A stretch of 48,105 bases of DNA from Bacteroidales bacterium (GCA_021108035.1 JAIORQ010000073.1:1-48105); one strand, 5' to 3'. Positions 1 through 8,944 are shown, numbered from the stretch's first letter. Notes: generated from the sequence alone by a model not told the origin. Numbers and translations are program-made.

Positions 1-66
1 AAAGATAAACTAAAAAACAAAATATATACAGCAACAATTTCATTAAATAGAGCCAAATTATTTACC

Positions 67-124
67 ATTTCACTAACTCACTAATTTACTGTTTCACTCA
101 TTTATTATTTCACTAATTCACTAA
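67..124. repeat. Imperfect direct repeat, 18 bp, period 40
   Basis: The 18-nt unit ATTTCACTAACTCACTAA at 67-84 recurs with one change at 107-124. It lies in the gene-free first 132 bases, downstream of the porQ stop. Nothing else is recognisable in that stretch. It resembles short AT-rich intergenic repeats and has no evident function. Confidence 0.5.
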
Positions 125-132
125 CAGAAAGG

Positions 133-1197
133 CTAATTCACTTCAATATTCTTTTTCTTCCCCATTGATTCAAGATCAAAATAAACCGAAAAATGATTTG
201 AACCGCCGGCTTGATGATAACTTGCTCTTCCGAAACTTACACCGAACTTTTTTAGTTTAATTCCAAAACCCCAAGAAAAACCGACAAATCCTGCTTTATC
301 AAGCAGTTTCATTTCTTGTCTTCTTTGATGGTTATAAGCTAAAGTTGCGTAAAAACTTTTTAAAGGAATTAAATCTACCCCAATAATAAGATGTCGCATT
401 GTATTATCCAAAATATTATATAAATTTTCACCTCGAACTTTTTCCTCTTCACCGGCAAAGGATATTTGCGTAACTTTTTGAGGTACTTCGTACATTAAGT
501 TCCATTTGTTAAGATGGTGTGCAGTGAAACTTACTCTGAAAGGAGCATGAGCCAATTTTTTAGAAACACCTATTTGAATATCTGTCGGAAGCGGTTCATA
601 ATGATCGCTGTAATATGGTTTAATCTGTGTTCCGATATTTTTCATTAGTAAGGATACTGCAAATTCTTTTTCCTTTTTAAAATAAGTTACACCAATATCA
701 GCTGCAATACCAAAAGAATTATATTGCTCAAGATATGAATAGATCGGTTTAAGATTAACACCTGCACTAATGTTAGGATATACTTCTTTTGACCAAATCA
801 AATTTAATGCATAATCAGAGGCTTTGAATTCACCGGTTATGATACCCGTTTCATCTGCTGCAATAAAAGTTCCGTAATTAACATATTGAATACCTGCTGA
901 AAATGTTCCGTATTTTCCTTTATCGAATGCATATCCGGCATAACCGAAATTAATTCCTGCAAAGTAGTTAATATAGTTTAATATGATTCGATTATTCATA
1001 TCGGGATTCAATAATGCAGGATTATGATGTGCAAAATTCAAATCATCATCATAAATTGATATGTTCTTGCCGCCAAGAGAAGCAACTCTTGCAGAATTCG
1101 TAAGATTCAAAAAATCATATACTCCTGATCCTCCTATTTGAGAAAAGGATAAAAATGGAATAATGATTAACACTAATATTAATTTATACTTGAACAT
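133..1197 (-). CDS. porQ: Type IX secretion system protein PorQ
   Basis: Predicted outer-membrane beta-barrel protein of about 354 residues, similar to PorQ of the type IX secretion system (T9SS), which exports C-terminally tagged cargo across the Bacteroidota outer membrane. The start at 1197 is chosen because it gives a clean signal peptide (MFKYKLILVLIIIPFLSFSQ); an upstream in-frame start would put 25 charged residues before it. Straight after the signal come GVYDFLNLTNSARVASLGG and a D-D-D-L-N-F-A-H-H-N-P-A-L-L motif, the hallmark N-terminus of PorQ/PorV-like barrels, followed by alternating beta strands. PorQ is thought to work with PorU/PorV/PorZ in cargo attachment; those partners are not in this window. 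It is transcribed alone, away from the peptidase gene. Confidence 0.85.
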   Translation of the reverse strand: MFKYKLILVLIIIPFLSFSQIGGSGVYDFLNLTNSARVASLGGKNISIYDDDLNFAHHNPALLNPDMNNRIILNYINYFAGINFGYAGYAFDKGKYGTFSAGIQYVNYGTFIAADETGIITGEFKASDYALNLIWSKEVYPNISAGVNLKPIYSYLEQYNSFGIAADIGVTYFKKEKEFAVSLLMKNIGTQIKPYYSDHYEPLPTDIQIGVSKKLAHAPFRVSFTAHHLNKWNLMYEVPQKVTQISFAGEEEKVRGENLYNILDNTMRHLIIGVDLIPLKSFYATLAYNHQRRQEMKLLDKAGFVGFSWGFGIKLKKFGVSFGRASYHQAGGSNHFSVYFDLESMGKKKNIEVN

Positions 1198-1334
1198 TAA
1201 GACATTTTTTGATTTACAAAGATAATCTTTTTTTATATTGAGTTGAATTTTAATTTTGCAGATATTATGCAATAATATACAGGTTTTACTTTGTAAAAAG
1301 CCGGCTAATGTAGGGATTTACAATAAAACGTTTT

Positions 1335-1382
1335 AAGTTACAGGTTGTAAGTTGTAAACCCGCAACTTGTAACTCGCAACTT
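1335..1382. repeat. Imperfect inverted repeat (AAGTTRCRRGTTG-type)
   Basis: Two arms of about 20 nt pair imperfectly (about 15 of 20) around a short spacer in the porQ-peptidase intergenic region. Motifs of the type GTTGTAAGTTG facing CAACTTGTAAC look like a dispersed intergenic repeat. It lies between divergent genes, so it is not placed as a terminator. Confidence 0.45.
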
Positions 1383-1471
1383 ATAATCTTTGAAACAGCA
1401 GACAATAACAAAATAACAGATAATATGTCTGTTAATTATTTTACATAATATCAACTCAATAAAATAAAACG

Positions 1472-3169
1472 ATGAAAATTGAAAGAAATTACATAAACAA
1501 AGATATTATTATCAAATCTAAAGATTCTGTCTTAACTTATTTAGATGATTTAAAAGACAGAGACATTAACTCAACGGAAGATTTGAACAGATGGTGGAAA
1601 GACAAAAGTGAAACAGAAGCTTTTCTTGAAGAAAATATGGCGTGGAGATATATTAAAATGAGCTGTGATACCTCTGATAAAAAACTCTCTGAAAGTTTTA
1701 ATTTTTTTGTAACAGAAATTGAACCGGTTGTTTCCGAATATTCTGATATTTTTGATAAGAAGCTGATTAATAATAAGTTCACAAATAAATTAAACAAAGA
1801 TAAATTTTCAATACCTCTGAAAAAAATTAAACGTTCAATTAAGCTTTTTCGAAAAGAAAATATTCCGATTTTCTCTGAACTTCAGAAAAAAGAAAGAGAA
1901 TTCGGAGCAATTTCCGGAGCAATGACTGTTAATTATAATGATAAAGAAATGACTTTGCAAGAAGCCGGCAATTTTTTGAAAGACACTGACAGAAGTATAA
2001 GAAAGGAAGTGTATGAAATGATAGGGAACAGAAGATTAAAAGATTCCGAGAAGTTGAACGATTTACTAAGCGAGTTGATTACTAAAAGGCACAAAGTTGC
2101 AAAAAATGCCGGTTTTGATAATTACAGAGATTATATGCATTCGGCTTTGAAAAGGTTTGATTACTCTGTTGATGACTGCATAAGTTTCCAAAATTCAATC
2201 AAAGAAACAGTATTGCCGATTATTGATGATATTCATATGCAAAGGAAAGAAAAATTAAAATATGATACTTTAAAGCCTTATGATACTTCAGTTGATGTTG
2301 ATTTGAAACCACCGTTAAAACCTTTTAAAGACGGAAATCAGTTGACAGATAAAGCTATAGAAGTTTTCAGCAAAGTCAGGCCCAAGTATGGTGAGTATTT
2401 AAAGATTATGAAAGAGAATTCCTTTTTAGATTTAGATTCTCGCAAAGGAAAAGCACCCGGAGGATTTAATTATCCTTTGTATGAAAGTAATATTCCCTTT
2501 ATTTTCATGAACGCAACAGGTAATCAAAGAGATTTGGAAACAATGATGCACGAAGGCGGTCATGCTGTTCATTCTTTTTTAAGCAGCGGTCTTGAATTAG
2601 TAGATTTTAAAGAACTTCCCTCTGAAGTTGCCGAATTGGCATCAATGTCAATGGAACTGATAACATCCAAGTATTGGGATGTGTTTTACAAAGATACTGA
2701 TGAATTGAAAAGAGCAAAACGAACTCATCTTGAGGGTGTTATCTCTGTACTGCCATGGATAGCAATTGTAGATAAATTTCAACATCAATTATATTTAAAT
2801 CCTGATCACAACTCTAAGGAAAGAAAAGATATATGGGTTCAAATATCTGATGAATTCAGCAGTACGATGATTGATTGGACAGGATATGAGATGTTTCACG
2901 AACATTTGTGGCAAAGGCAATTGCATATATTCGAAGTTCCTTTTTATTATATTGAATACGGTATAGCTCAATTAGGTGCTGTTGCGGTTTGGAGAAATTT
3001 TAAGAAAAATCCCGAGAAAGCATTAAATATGTTAGAAAATGCCCTGAAATTAGGATATTCAAAATCAATACCTGAAATATATAAAACTGCCGGAATAGAA
3101 TTTAATTTCAGTAAAGAATATATTGCTGAATTGATGGGTTTTGTGAAAGATGAATTAGGGAAGTTATAA
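1472..3169 (+). CDS. M3 family oligoendopeptidase (PepF-like)
   Basis: Zinc metallopeptidase of 565 residues, close to the family's usual 560-600. Oligoendopeptidases of the M3 family cleave short peptides in the cytoplasm. The zinc site HEGGH is at residues 360-364, inside the helix MMHEGGHAVHSF, with the downstream glutamate-bearing helix (ELPSEVAELASMSME) that supplies the third zinc ligand. Upstream are the family segments GGFNYPLYESNIPFIFMN and NATGNQRDLETMMHEGG. There is no signal peptide, consistent with a cytosolic enzyme. It stands alone: porQ is divergent and porT has its own promoter. Exact substrate preference cannot be read from the sequence. Confidence 0.9.
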   Translation: MKIERNYINKDIIIKSKDSVLTYLDDLKDRDINSTEDLNRWWKDKSETEAFLEENMAWRYIKMSCDTSDKKLSESFNFFVTEIEPVVSEYSDIFDKKLINNKFTNKLNKDKFSIPLKKIKRSIKLFRKENIPIFSELQKKEREFGAISGAMTVNYNDKEMTLQEAGNFLKDTDRSIRKEVYEMIGNRRLKDSEKLNDLLSELITKRHKVAKNAGFDNYRDYMHSALKRFDYSVDDCISFQNSIKETVLPIIDDIHMQRKEKLKYDTLKPYDTSVDVDLKPPLKPFKDGNQLTDKAIEVFSKVRPKYGEYLKIMKENSFLDLDSRKGKAPGGFNYPLYESNIPFIFMNATGNQRDLETMMHEGGHAVHSFLSSGLELVDFKELPSEVAELASMSMELITSKYWDVFYKDTDELKRAKRTHLEGVISVLPWIAIVDKFQHQLYLNPDHNSKERKDIWVQISDEFSSTMIDWTGYEMFHEHLWQRQLHIFEVPFYYIEYGIAQLGAVAVWRNFKKNPEKALNMLENALKLGYSKSIPEIYKTAGIEFNFSKEYIAELMGFVKDELGKL

Positions 3170-3255
3170 TTACGTGAAATAAGCTCTTTGGCTTGATTAA
3201 TAGAGCTTACCGGATGTCTGTTTTCTTAATGAAATAAAATTTACCGCTGAATTAT

Positions 3256-3263
3256 TAGCTTTG
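3256..3263 (+). promoter_or_regulatory. Bacteroidota -7 box TAGCTTTG ahead of porT-like gene
   Basis: Matches TAnnTTTG, the -7 consensus of the phylum's primary sigma factor, 50 nt before the chosen start codon. No good -33 element was seen, so this is a moderate call. Confidence 0.45.
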
Positions 3264-3313
3264 TTTACAATTTTTTAACACTTTTGCTGTTTATAAAGTG
3301 TAAAAATATTTCA

Positions 3314-4045
3314 ATGAAGAAGATAGCCATAATTATGCTTATATTGTTGACGGGAATTGTTTCCGGTTTTTCTCAAAGGTGGAACAAAGTTCAGAATAGA
3401 AGATTTCTTGATCAAAAAAAAATACATTTTGGTTTTACTGTAGGAATAAATACTTCTGATTTTTATATCAGAAATTCTGATACATTTTTTGATACAGCTG
3501 TAATAAAAGAAGTTTACAGTATTGAAAACAGCCAAAACCCCGGATTTCATCTGGGTCCGATATCAAATGTCAGGCTCGGAAAGTATTTTGATATCCGTTT
3601 ATTAATAAACCTTTCGTTTACACAAAGGAATTTAGAATATTTAAGATTGAGAGAAAATCAAAATGGTGAAGAATATTTCAGTACGCACACCATGAAGTTA
3701 TCCTCAACATTTCTTGAATTTCCCTTATTATTGAAGTATAAATCAAAACGAATAAATAATTACAGGATGTATTTAATAGGAGGTATAAGTCCGAGGTTAG
3801 ACCTTGCTGCAAAGAAAAAAATTCCGGAAGAACTACAGCCTATGATACGCTTGCAACAACCGGATATTTACGGAGAGTTTGGTTCGGGCATTGACTTTTA
3901 CTTGCCTTATTTTAAATTTTCTACTGAGATAAAAATGGGTGTCGGTATAAACAATATGGCAGTTCCTGATAATTCGGAATTCACGGGTGCAATGAAATAT
4001 CTTAGATCAAAAATATTTATGATATCTTTTCATTTTGAGGGGTAA
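3314..4045 (+). CDS. porT: PorT-like outer-membrane protein (type IX secretion)
   Basis: About 243-residue protein with an N-terminal signal peptide (MKKIAIIMLILLTGIVSGFSQ) and a beta-barrel body. The opening KKIHFGFTVGINTSDFYI and the later LEFPLLLKYKSKR and RMYLIGGISPRLDL segments are typical of PorT/SprT, an outer-membrane barrel needed for type IX secretion. The length matches the family (about 240). The start at 3314 is preferred because it begins the signal peptide; an in-frame TTG at 3284 would add ten polar residues. The gene is followed by a terminator at 4100-4136, so it is probably monocistronic. A more general outer-membrane beta-barrel (porin family) label is the fallback. Confidence 0.72.
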   Translation: MKKIAIIMLILLTGIVSGFSQRWNKVQNRRFLDQKKIHFGFTVGINTSDFYIRNSDTFFDTAVIKEVYSIENSQNPGFHLGPISNVRLGKYFDIRLLINLSFTQRNLEYLRLRENQNGEEYFSTHTMKLSSTFLEFPLLLKYKSKRINNYRMYLIGGISPRLDLAAKKKIPEELQPMIRLQQPDIYGEFGSGIDFYLPYFKFSTEIKMGVGINNMAVPDNSEFTGAMKYLRSKIFMISFHFEG

Positions 4046-4099
4046 TATCAAAATAAATATTGTTCTACTGTTATTTTACCGGTTACTAATAATATATAC

Positions 4100-4136
4100 A
4101 ACCTTCAGAGTAATTGTTAACTTTGAAGGTTTTTTA
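4100..4136 (+). terminator. Rho-independent terminator after porT-like gene
   Basis: A stem of 12 pairs, AACCTTCAGAGT against ACTTTGAAGGTT with one wobble or mismatch, runs directly into TTTTTT. It also rules out a TTG start at 4114 for the next gene, because that codon lies inside the hairpin. Confidence 0.75.
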
Positions 4137-4149
4137 TTTAAAATTAATT

Positions 4150-5694
4150 ATGCAAAAAGTTATTAATATATCAATTTCACCTAAAAGGGCATCCGATGAA
4201 AAATATTATAAAGTTGATGCTGCCGAATATCTCAATATTAAAGTTGAAGAAATTACCGGTATTGAAATTTTAAAAAAATCAATTGATGCCCGAAAAAAGT
4301 TTATTAAAGTTAATCTGCAACTGCATGTTTGGTGGGGAGAAATATTTACAAAAGAAGATGAATTCAGATTAAAGTTAAATAATGTTTCAGCCAAGCCGGA
4401 AGTTATTGTTGTAGGTGCCGGACCGGCCGGACTGTTTGCTGCATTAAAGTTAATTGAGAATAATTTAAAACCTGTTATTTTTGAAAGAGGTAAAGATGTA
4501 GGTGCAAGAAAAAGAGATATACAAACTTTAAATACAAATAAAGGAGTTAATCCTGATTCAAATTATTGTTTCGGTGAAGGCGGTGCCGGAACTTTTTCCG
4601 ACGGTAAACTTTATACACGTTCAAAAAAACGTGGTGATGTTAAGCGAATTTTAGATATATTTAAATACCACGGAGCAAGCAATGATATTCTTTCTGATGC
4701 ACACCCGCATATCGGTACGAATAAATTGCCCGGAATTATTGTAAAGATAAGAGAGACTATTGAAGAAGCCGGCGGTGAAATTCATTTTAATTCTCGAGTT
4801 GAAGATTTCATTATTGAAGAAGACACTATAAAAGGTATTATTACTCAACATGGTGATAAAGTACTCGGAAAAGCAGTAATTTTGGCAACAGGACATTCTG
4901 CAAGGGATATTTTTGAGTTACTGCATAAGAAGAATATATTGATTGAAGCCAAACCCTTTGCAATGGGTGTGCGAGTTGAGCATCCTCAAGACCTGATTGA
5001 CAGCATTCAATACAGTTGCAAAATCAGAAGCAATTATTTGCCGGCAGCAAGCTACAGTTTAGTTTCACAAATAGAGGGCAGGGGAGTGTACTCTTTTTGC
5101 ATGTGCTCCGGAGGTTTTATTGTCCCTGCCGTTACGGCACCTAACGAGATTGTTGTTAACGGTATGTCGCCCTCAAGACGAAATTCAAAGTTTGCCAATT
5201 CAGGAATTGTTGTTGAGATTAGAGTTGAAGATTTTCCCGAATATGAGAAATACGGAGTTCTTGCCGGATTAAAATTTCAACAAACATTGGAACATACGGC
5301 ATTTTTAAACGGCGGTAACGGCCTTATTGCACCTGCACAACGCCTGCACGACTTTGTAAACGGAAAATTATCTCCTGTTTTACCTGAAACATCTTATAAT
5401 CCCGGAATACTGTCTTCGCCTTTGCATTTTTGGTTGCCGGAACATATCAGCAAACGTTTACGTGAAGGTTTTAAATATTTCGGAAAACGAATGCGAGGAT
5501 ACTTAACAAATGAAGCTGTTGTTCTCGGTGTAGAAACCGGAACATCATCACCTGTACGAATTACCAGAGATAAAGAAACCTTACAACATCCGCAAATTAA
5601 AAATTTATACCCTTGCGGCGAAGGAGCCGGCTATTCCGGAGGTATTATTTCTTCTGCTGTTGATGGTGAGAGATGTGCGGGGAAGATTGTTTAA
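4150..5694 (+). CDS. NAD(P)/FAD-dependent oxidoreductase (COG2509-like)
   Basis: Predicted flavoprotein dehydrogenase of about 514 residues. Residues 1-80 form an N-terminal ferredoxin-like segment (SPKRASDEKYYK; later RKKFIKVNLQLHV). Then comes a Rossmann FAD motif VVGAGPAGLFAALKL and, near the C-terminus, YPCGEGAGYSGGIISSAVDG, the second FAD-binding segment. This architecture matches uncharacterised FAD-dependent dehydrogenases (COG2509), whose substrate is unknown. The 4150 ATG is chosen because the upstream TTG falls in the preceding terminator. No Cys-based redox motif or membrane segment is evident. A more distant relative lies at 45155-46411. Confidence 0.8.
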   Translation: MQKVINISISPKRASDEKYYKVDAAEYLNIKVEEITGIEILKKSIDARKKFIKVNLQLHVWWGEIFTKEDEFRLKLNNVSAKPEVIVVGAGPAGLFAALKLIENNLKPVIFERGKDVGARKRDIQTLNTNKGVNPDSNYCFGEGGAGTFSDGKLYTRSKKRGDVKRILDIFKYHGASNDILSDAHPHIGTNKLPGIIVKIRETIEEAGGEIHFNSRVEDFIIEEDTIKGIITQHGDKVLGKAVILATGHSARDIFELLHKKNILIEAKPFAMGVRVEHPQDLIDSIQYSCKIRSNYLPAASYSLVSQIEGRGVYSFCMCSGGFIVPAVTAPNEIVVNGMSPSRRNSKFANSGIVVEIRVEDFPEYEKYGVLAGLKFQQTLEHTAFLNGGNGLIAPAQRLHDFVNGKLSPVLPETSYNPGILSSPLHFWLPEHISKRLREGFKYFGKRMRGYLTNEAVVLGVETGTSSPVRITRDKETLQHPQIKNLYPCGEGAGYSGGIISSAVDGERCAGKIV

Positions 5695-5810
5695 CAAAAA
5701 AGATATGATATTTTAAGTATATATATATATTCTAAATTTTTATTTGGTTCTTAATTTAATAGTATAAATATTTGCATACTTGTGTGATGCAATCATTATA
5801 AAATAATAAT

Positions 5811-6093
5811 ATGAAGTTTACTAAATGGTTATCTTTTTTCATATACTTCTTATACAAATGAACGGGCATTTAATTCATTCGGCGGAAATTTATTATTAGG
5901 AGCTGATTTTTTTCTTGTTAAAAATATGTATTTTGGTTTTGAGTTAGGGTTGGGATATGAAATGATAAAATACAAACAGGTAGAATATGTGATTTCATCA
6001 GATGTAAGAGAAACTGAAACTATTCCGTCAAGTAAATCATCTGATTTTGGATTTTTCTTTAACAATTCAATAAGATTAGGAATTTGGTTCTAA
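5811..6093 (+). pseudogene. Decayed outer-membrane beta-barrel gene (signal start plus C-terminal end)
   Basis: An ATG at 5811 opens a 16-codon signal-like segment (MKFTKWLSFFIYFLYK) that stops at 5859-5861. In the next frame, from 5857 to a TAA at 6091-6093, the DNA encodes a barrel C-terminus: GGNLLLGADFFLVKNMYFG, a polar loop, then strands ending in the aromatic SIRLGIWF typical of outer-membrane barrels. The two pieces are out of frame and the middle of a normal porin-like protein is missing. This looks like an internal deletion that left the first and last parts of a gene. The protein family beyond beta-barrel cannot be named. The rest of the 432-base gap (5695-5810 and 6094-6126) shows nothing recognisable. 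Confidence 0.6.
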
Positions 6094-6126
6094 TAATGCC
6101 GATAAATAATTAATGCGATTAAAATG

Positions 6127-7314
6127 TTAAATATATTCCAAAGCCTCTCTAACCAACCCAATTGATTCATAAATTTCATCATCAGTAATAGTCAAGGGTG
6201 GTGCAATTCTAAATCGGGTGTTGTCAAATAAAAACGGGTCGCTTATAAATCCAAGTTCTATACCTTTATTAATAACTTTCTCAACAGCGTCGGAACCGGC
6301 AAGTTCAAAAGCTAAAAATAAACCTTTGCCTCTTACGGATTTTACTTTCGGATGATCTTTTAAAGCATCAATATAGATTTTGCCCTTTCTGTTGGCTTCT
6401 TGTATTAAGTTATTTTCTGTTAATACTTCTAAACTTGCCAAAGCAGCAACTGCTGAAACCGGATGCCCGCCAAATGTAGTAATGTGCCCTAATGTAGGTT
6501 CGTAAGTAAGAGAATTCAATACATCTTTATCCGCAACAAAGGCACCAATCGGCATTCCTCCGCCCATACCCTTTGCAATAGCAATAATATCGGGAACAAT
6601 ATTATAATGTTCAAAAGCAAAAAGTTTTCCGGTTCTTCCGAATCCTGTTTGTATTTCATCAATTATTAACAAAGTTCCGGTTTTATTGCAACGTTCTCTC
6701 AATTTTGTCATGAACTCTTGCTTTGCAGGAATAATACCGCCTTCTGCTTGAATGGCTTCAATAATTACTCCGGCTGTCTTTTCTGTTATTTTATGAAGTT
6801 GAGAGACATCATTAAAATTAAGAAAAGAAATTGAGGGTACCAAAGGCCTGAAGGCCTGCGTCAATTCTTCGTTATTCATTAAACTCAAGGCTCCGTGAGT
6901 ACTCCCGTGATAAGCATTTTTAAATGCAATAATTTCGTGTCTTCCGGTATATCGTTTTGCTAACTTCATTGCTCCTTCAACAGCTTCACTGCCGGAATTA
7001 ACGAAATATACAGAGTTTAATTTTTCCGGAAGATTATCTGTAAGCAATTTAGCATATTTTACTTGCGGGCTTTGGATATATTCCCCGTAAACCATTAAGT
7101 GCATATATTTATCAAGCTGATCTTTAATTGCTTGAACAACTTTCGGATGGCGATGACCGACATTACAAACTGATACTCCCGATACAAGGTCAATGTATTT
7201 TTTGCCGGTTACATCATATAAATAAATACCTTCAGCTTTGGTAATTTCAAGGGCTATAGGAGCTTGTGATGTTTGCCCTACATGTCGGAAAAAAAGTTGC
7301 CTGTTAGTAATCAT
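6127..7314 (-). CDS. Class III pyridoxal-phosphate aminotransferase (acetylornithine/ornithine type)
   Basis: PLP-dependent aminotransferase of 395 residues, the normal length for subgroup II/class III enzymes such as ArgD, RocD and GabT. Visible motifs are FVNSGSEAVEGAMKLAKRYT (phosphate-binding turn), GVIIEAIQAEGGI, LLIIDEIQTGFGRTGK (the D that contacts the pyridine nitrogen) and DIIAIAKGMGGGMPIGAF, with the Schiff-base lysine in IAKGMG. It lies five bases downstream of the TrmH-type methyltransferase gene on the same strand, so the two are probably cotranscribed. No arginine or proline pathway genes are nearby, so whether it acts on acetylornithine, ornithine, 4-aminobutyrate or another amine is open. 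Confidence 0.85.
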   Translation of the reverse strand: MITNRQLFFRHVGQTSQAPIALEITKAEGIYLYDVTGKKYIDLVSGVSVCNVGHRHPKVVQAIKDQLDKYMHLMVYGEYIQSPQVKYAKLLTDNLPEKLNSVYFVNSGSEAVEGAMKLAKRYTGRHEIIAFKNAYHGSTHGALSLMNNEELTQAFRPLVPSISFLNFNDVSQLHKITEKTAGVIIEAIQAEGGIIPAKQEFMTKLRERCNKTGTLLIIDEIQTGFGRTGKLFAFEHYNIVPDIIAIAKGMGGGMPIGAFVADKDVLNSLTYEPTLGHITTFGGHPVSAVAALASLEVLTENNLIQEANRKGKIYIDALKDHPKVKSVRGKGLFLAFELAGSDAVEKVINKGIELGFISDPFLFDNTRFRIAPPLTITDDEIYESIGLVREALEYI

Positions 7315-7319
7315 AAGAA

Positions 7320-7988
7320 CTATTTTTTAGATAAGTAATCTTTAATGATTAAATCTGATTTTTTTATTGATTGTTTCAACCATGTTAAAATTAATTCATC
7401 TTTTTCATTTTCATTCAATAAATATGAAATATCTGATTGCCTTAATTTATATGATAAATGATGTAGTATAATTGCTGCTGAAACAGAAATATTAAAACTT
7501 TCCGTAAAGCCGTACATAGGTATTTTAAGATATTCATCAGCATGTTTCATGGCAATATCCGATAAACCGGGCATTTCAGATCCGAACATTAATACAAATT
7601 TTCCTTTATTTATATTAAAATCTTCCAAATTCACATCGTCTGTATGAGGTGTAGTTGCAATAATTCTGTAACCTTGTTCTTTTAAATGATTTACAGCATC
7701 TTCTGTATTATGTTTTTTGCTGTTATATTTGTGTAGGTTAAGCCAATTTGATGAACCGCGTGTTACATCCGGATTTATTGAGTATTCATTTTCATTTTCT
7801 ACAATATGAACATTTTGTATTCCGAAACAATCGCAAGTTCTTAATACAGCGCTTGCATTTTGCGACTGATAAATATCTTCTAATAAAACAGTAACATAAT
7901 CAGTCCTGTCTTCTGCAATTTTTTTAAATAATTCAAATCGATCTGTTGTTACATTTGTGCTTAAATGATTTATAAGTTCTTTTGTCAT
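7320..7988 (-). CDS. TrmH-family tRNA/rRNA 2'-O-methyltransferase
   Basis: SPOUT-superfamily RNA methyltransferase of about 222 residues that would use S-adenosylmethionine to methylate a ribose 2'-OH, most likely of G18 in tRNA if it is true TrmH. The three SPOUT motifs are present: QNASAVLRTCDCFGIQNV (motif 1, with the catalytic Arg), FVLMFGSEMPGLS (motif 2) and IPMYGFTESFNISVSAAIIL (motif 3, the trefoil knot). The ATG at 7988 is chosen because eight upstream in-frame codons fall close to the HU terminator hairpin. The gene is followed five bases later by the aminotransferase gene. TrmH is more likely than RlmB given the short N-terminus. Confidence 0.85.
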   Translation of the reverse strand: MTKELINHLSTNVTTDRFELFKKIAEDRTDYVTVLLEDIYQSQNASAVLRTCDCFGIQNVHIVENENEYSINPDVTRGSSNWLNLHKYNSKKHNTEDAVNHLKEQGYRIIATTPHTDDVNLEDFNINKGKFVLMFGSEMPGLSDIAMKHADEYLKIPMYGFTESFNISVSAAIILHHLSYKLRQSDISYLLNENEKDELILTWLKQSIKKSDLIIKDYLSKK

Positions 7989-8001
7989 GGCAATAAATAA
8001 A

Positions 8002-8028
8002 AAAAGGAACACAAAATGTGTTCCTTTT
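8002..8028 (-). terminator. Terminator of the HU gene
   Basis: A perfect 12-bp stem, AAAAGGAACACA facing TGTGTTCCTTTT with a three-base loop, lies 21 bases past the HU stop. On the minus strand it continues into a T run. It isolates HU from the downstream methyltransferase gene. Confidence 0.85.
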
Positions 8029-8048
8029 AGTGTAAGGCATAAGGATTA

Positions 8049-8321
8049 TTAATTAACTTTTTTGTTTAAGTCACTTCCTGCTTTAAACTTAATTACGTTT
8101 TTAGACGGGATGTTAATTTCTTTACCTGTTTGAGGATTTCTGCCTTTTCTTGCATTTCTTTTGTTTACTGCAAAAGAACCAAATCCTACCAATGCTACTC
8201 TTTCACCTTTTTTTAAAGCACCTTCTGTTGCTTCAACAAATGCGTCTAAAGCTCTTCTCGAATCAGCTTTTGTTAATCCTGAACCTGATGCCATAGCATC
8301 AATTAATTCTGCTTTGTTCAT
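8049..8321 (-). CDS. HU family DNA-binding protein
   Basis: Nucleoid-associated histone-like protein of 90 residues, the canonical HU length. The N-terminal helix MNKAELIDAMASGSGLTKAD, the central VALVGFGSFAVNKRNARKGRNP and the DNA-binding arm GRNPQTGKEINIPSK are all present, followed by VIKFKAGSDLNKKVN. HU dimers bend and compact DNA without strong sequence preference. The gene has its own strong-looking promoter at 8364-8394 and its own terminator at 8002-8028, so it is a monocistronic, probably highly expressed unit. Confidence 0.95.
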   Translation of the reverse strand: MNKAELIDAMASGSGLTKADSRRALDAFVEATEGALKKGERVALVGFGSFAVNKRNARKGRNPQTGKEINIPSKNVIKFKAGSDLNKKVN

Positions 8322-8363
8322 AATAAAATAATTTTTTTAGTGATTAATAATATTAATTCAATG

Positions 8364-8394
8364 CAAATATAGGCTAATTCTGCTATATAGCAAA
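8364..8394 (-). promoter_or_regulatory. HU promoter, TTTG-N19-TATATTTG (minus strand)
   Basis: On the minus strand a -33 TTTG (8391-8394) and a -7 TATATTTG (8364-8371) are separated by exactly 19 bases, the Bacteroidota consensus. The -7 box lies 42 nt before the HU start. The GC-richer stretch about 8455-8520 further upstream shows no gene or clear structure. Confidence 0.75.
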
Positions 8395-8585
8395 TTTAAG
8401 GAGTCTTTTTTTTAAAAAAATATTGTTTTTTTTTCGCTCTGTATCCTTTTATATTAAGGGGGTGCAAGGTAAAGAGCAGGCAGTCAAGCTGTTGCGGTGC
8501 TGCGATGCTCAAGTTGTTGATTTTACTGTTATACAACAATATTTAAAAAAAGTTTATTTTTTTATAAAATATTAAAGATAGTTTA

Positions 8586-8593
8586 TATATTTG
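8586..8593 (+). promoter_or_regulatory. -7 box TATATTTG ahead of tRNA-Ser
   Basis: Perfect TAnnTTTG ending 11 bases before the mature tRNA. The -33 region is AT-rich without a clear TTTG. Confidence 0.6.
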
Positions 8594-8604
8594 CATTCGT
8601 TTTT

Positions 8605-8690
8605 GGAGAGATGGCAGAGTGGTCGAATGCGGTAGTCTTGAAAACTATTGTACTCACAAGGTACCGGGGGTTCGAATCCCTCTCTCTCCG
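8605..8690 (+). tRNA. tRNA-Ser (anticodon TGA)
   Basis: An 86-nt class II tRNA. The acceptor arm GGAGAGA pairs with TCTCTCC, with G as discriminator. The D arm GCAGAGTGGTCGAATGC, anticodon loop CTTGAAA carrying TGA, long variable arm and T arm GGGGGTTCGAATCCC are all visible. The TGA anticodon reads UCA and other UCN serine codons. CCA is not encoded, as is common in this phylum. A promoter box lies upstream and an intrinsic terminator follows at 8696. The accessory genes up to about 14.5 kb start directly downstream, but no repeat of the tRNA 3' end marking an integration was seen. Confidence 0.95.
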
Positions 8691-8695
8691 CTGAT

Positions 8696-8738
8696 GAGAT
8701 TGAAGGAATGTGAAAAATTTCTTTCAATCTCTTTTTTT
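8696..8738 (+). terminator. Terminator after tRNA-Ser
   Basis: The stem GAGATTGAA facing TTCAATCTC, with partly paired inner bases, is followed by TTTTTTT, starting five bases past the tRNA. The remainder of the gap to 8995 shows only the promoter at 8945. Confidence 0.8.
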
Positions 8739-8944
8739 ATTGGGCGTAATTACTCATTTTGTAAATCGCCGGATAATTTTTCAATTGTTTTGCTTCTAAT
8801 TTGCTTATCTTCCCTTTATCTTTTAAAATCGGATATTCTGATAATTCAAGGAAATTATTCAAAAATTTTAACAGTTACTTTTAAAAAAATGAAAAATATT
8901 TCCAAAAAAAGCTGTCATTTTTGTTGTATAAAACGAATAAGTTG

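Noticed and set aside
5850-6065. A minus-strand open frame in the gap after the oxidoreductase
   Set aside because: The plus strand here encodes a barrel C-terminus; the minus-strand frame has no signal or motif.
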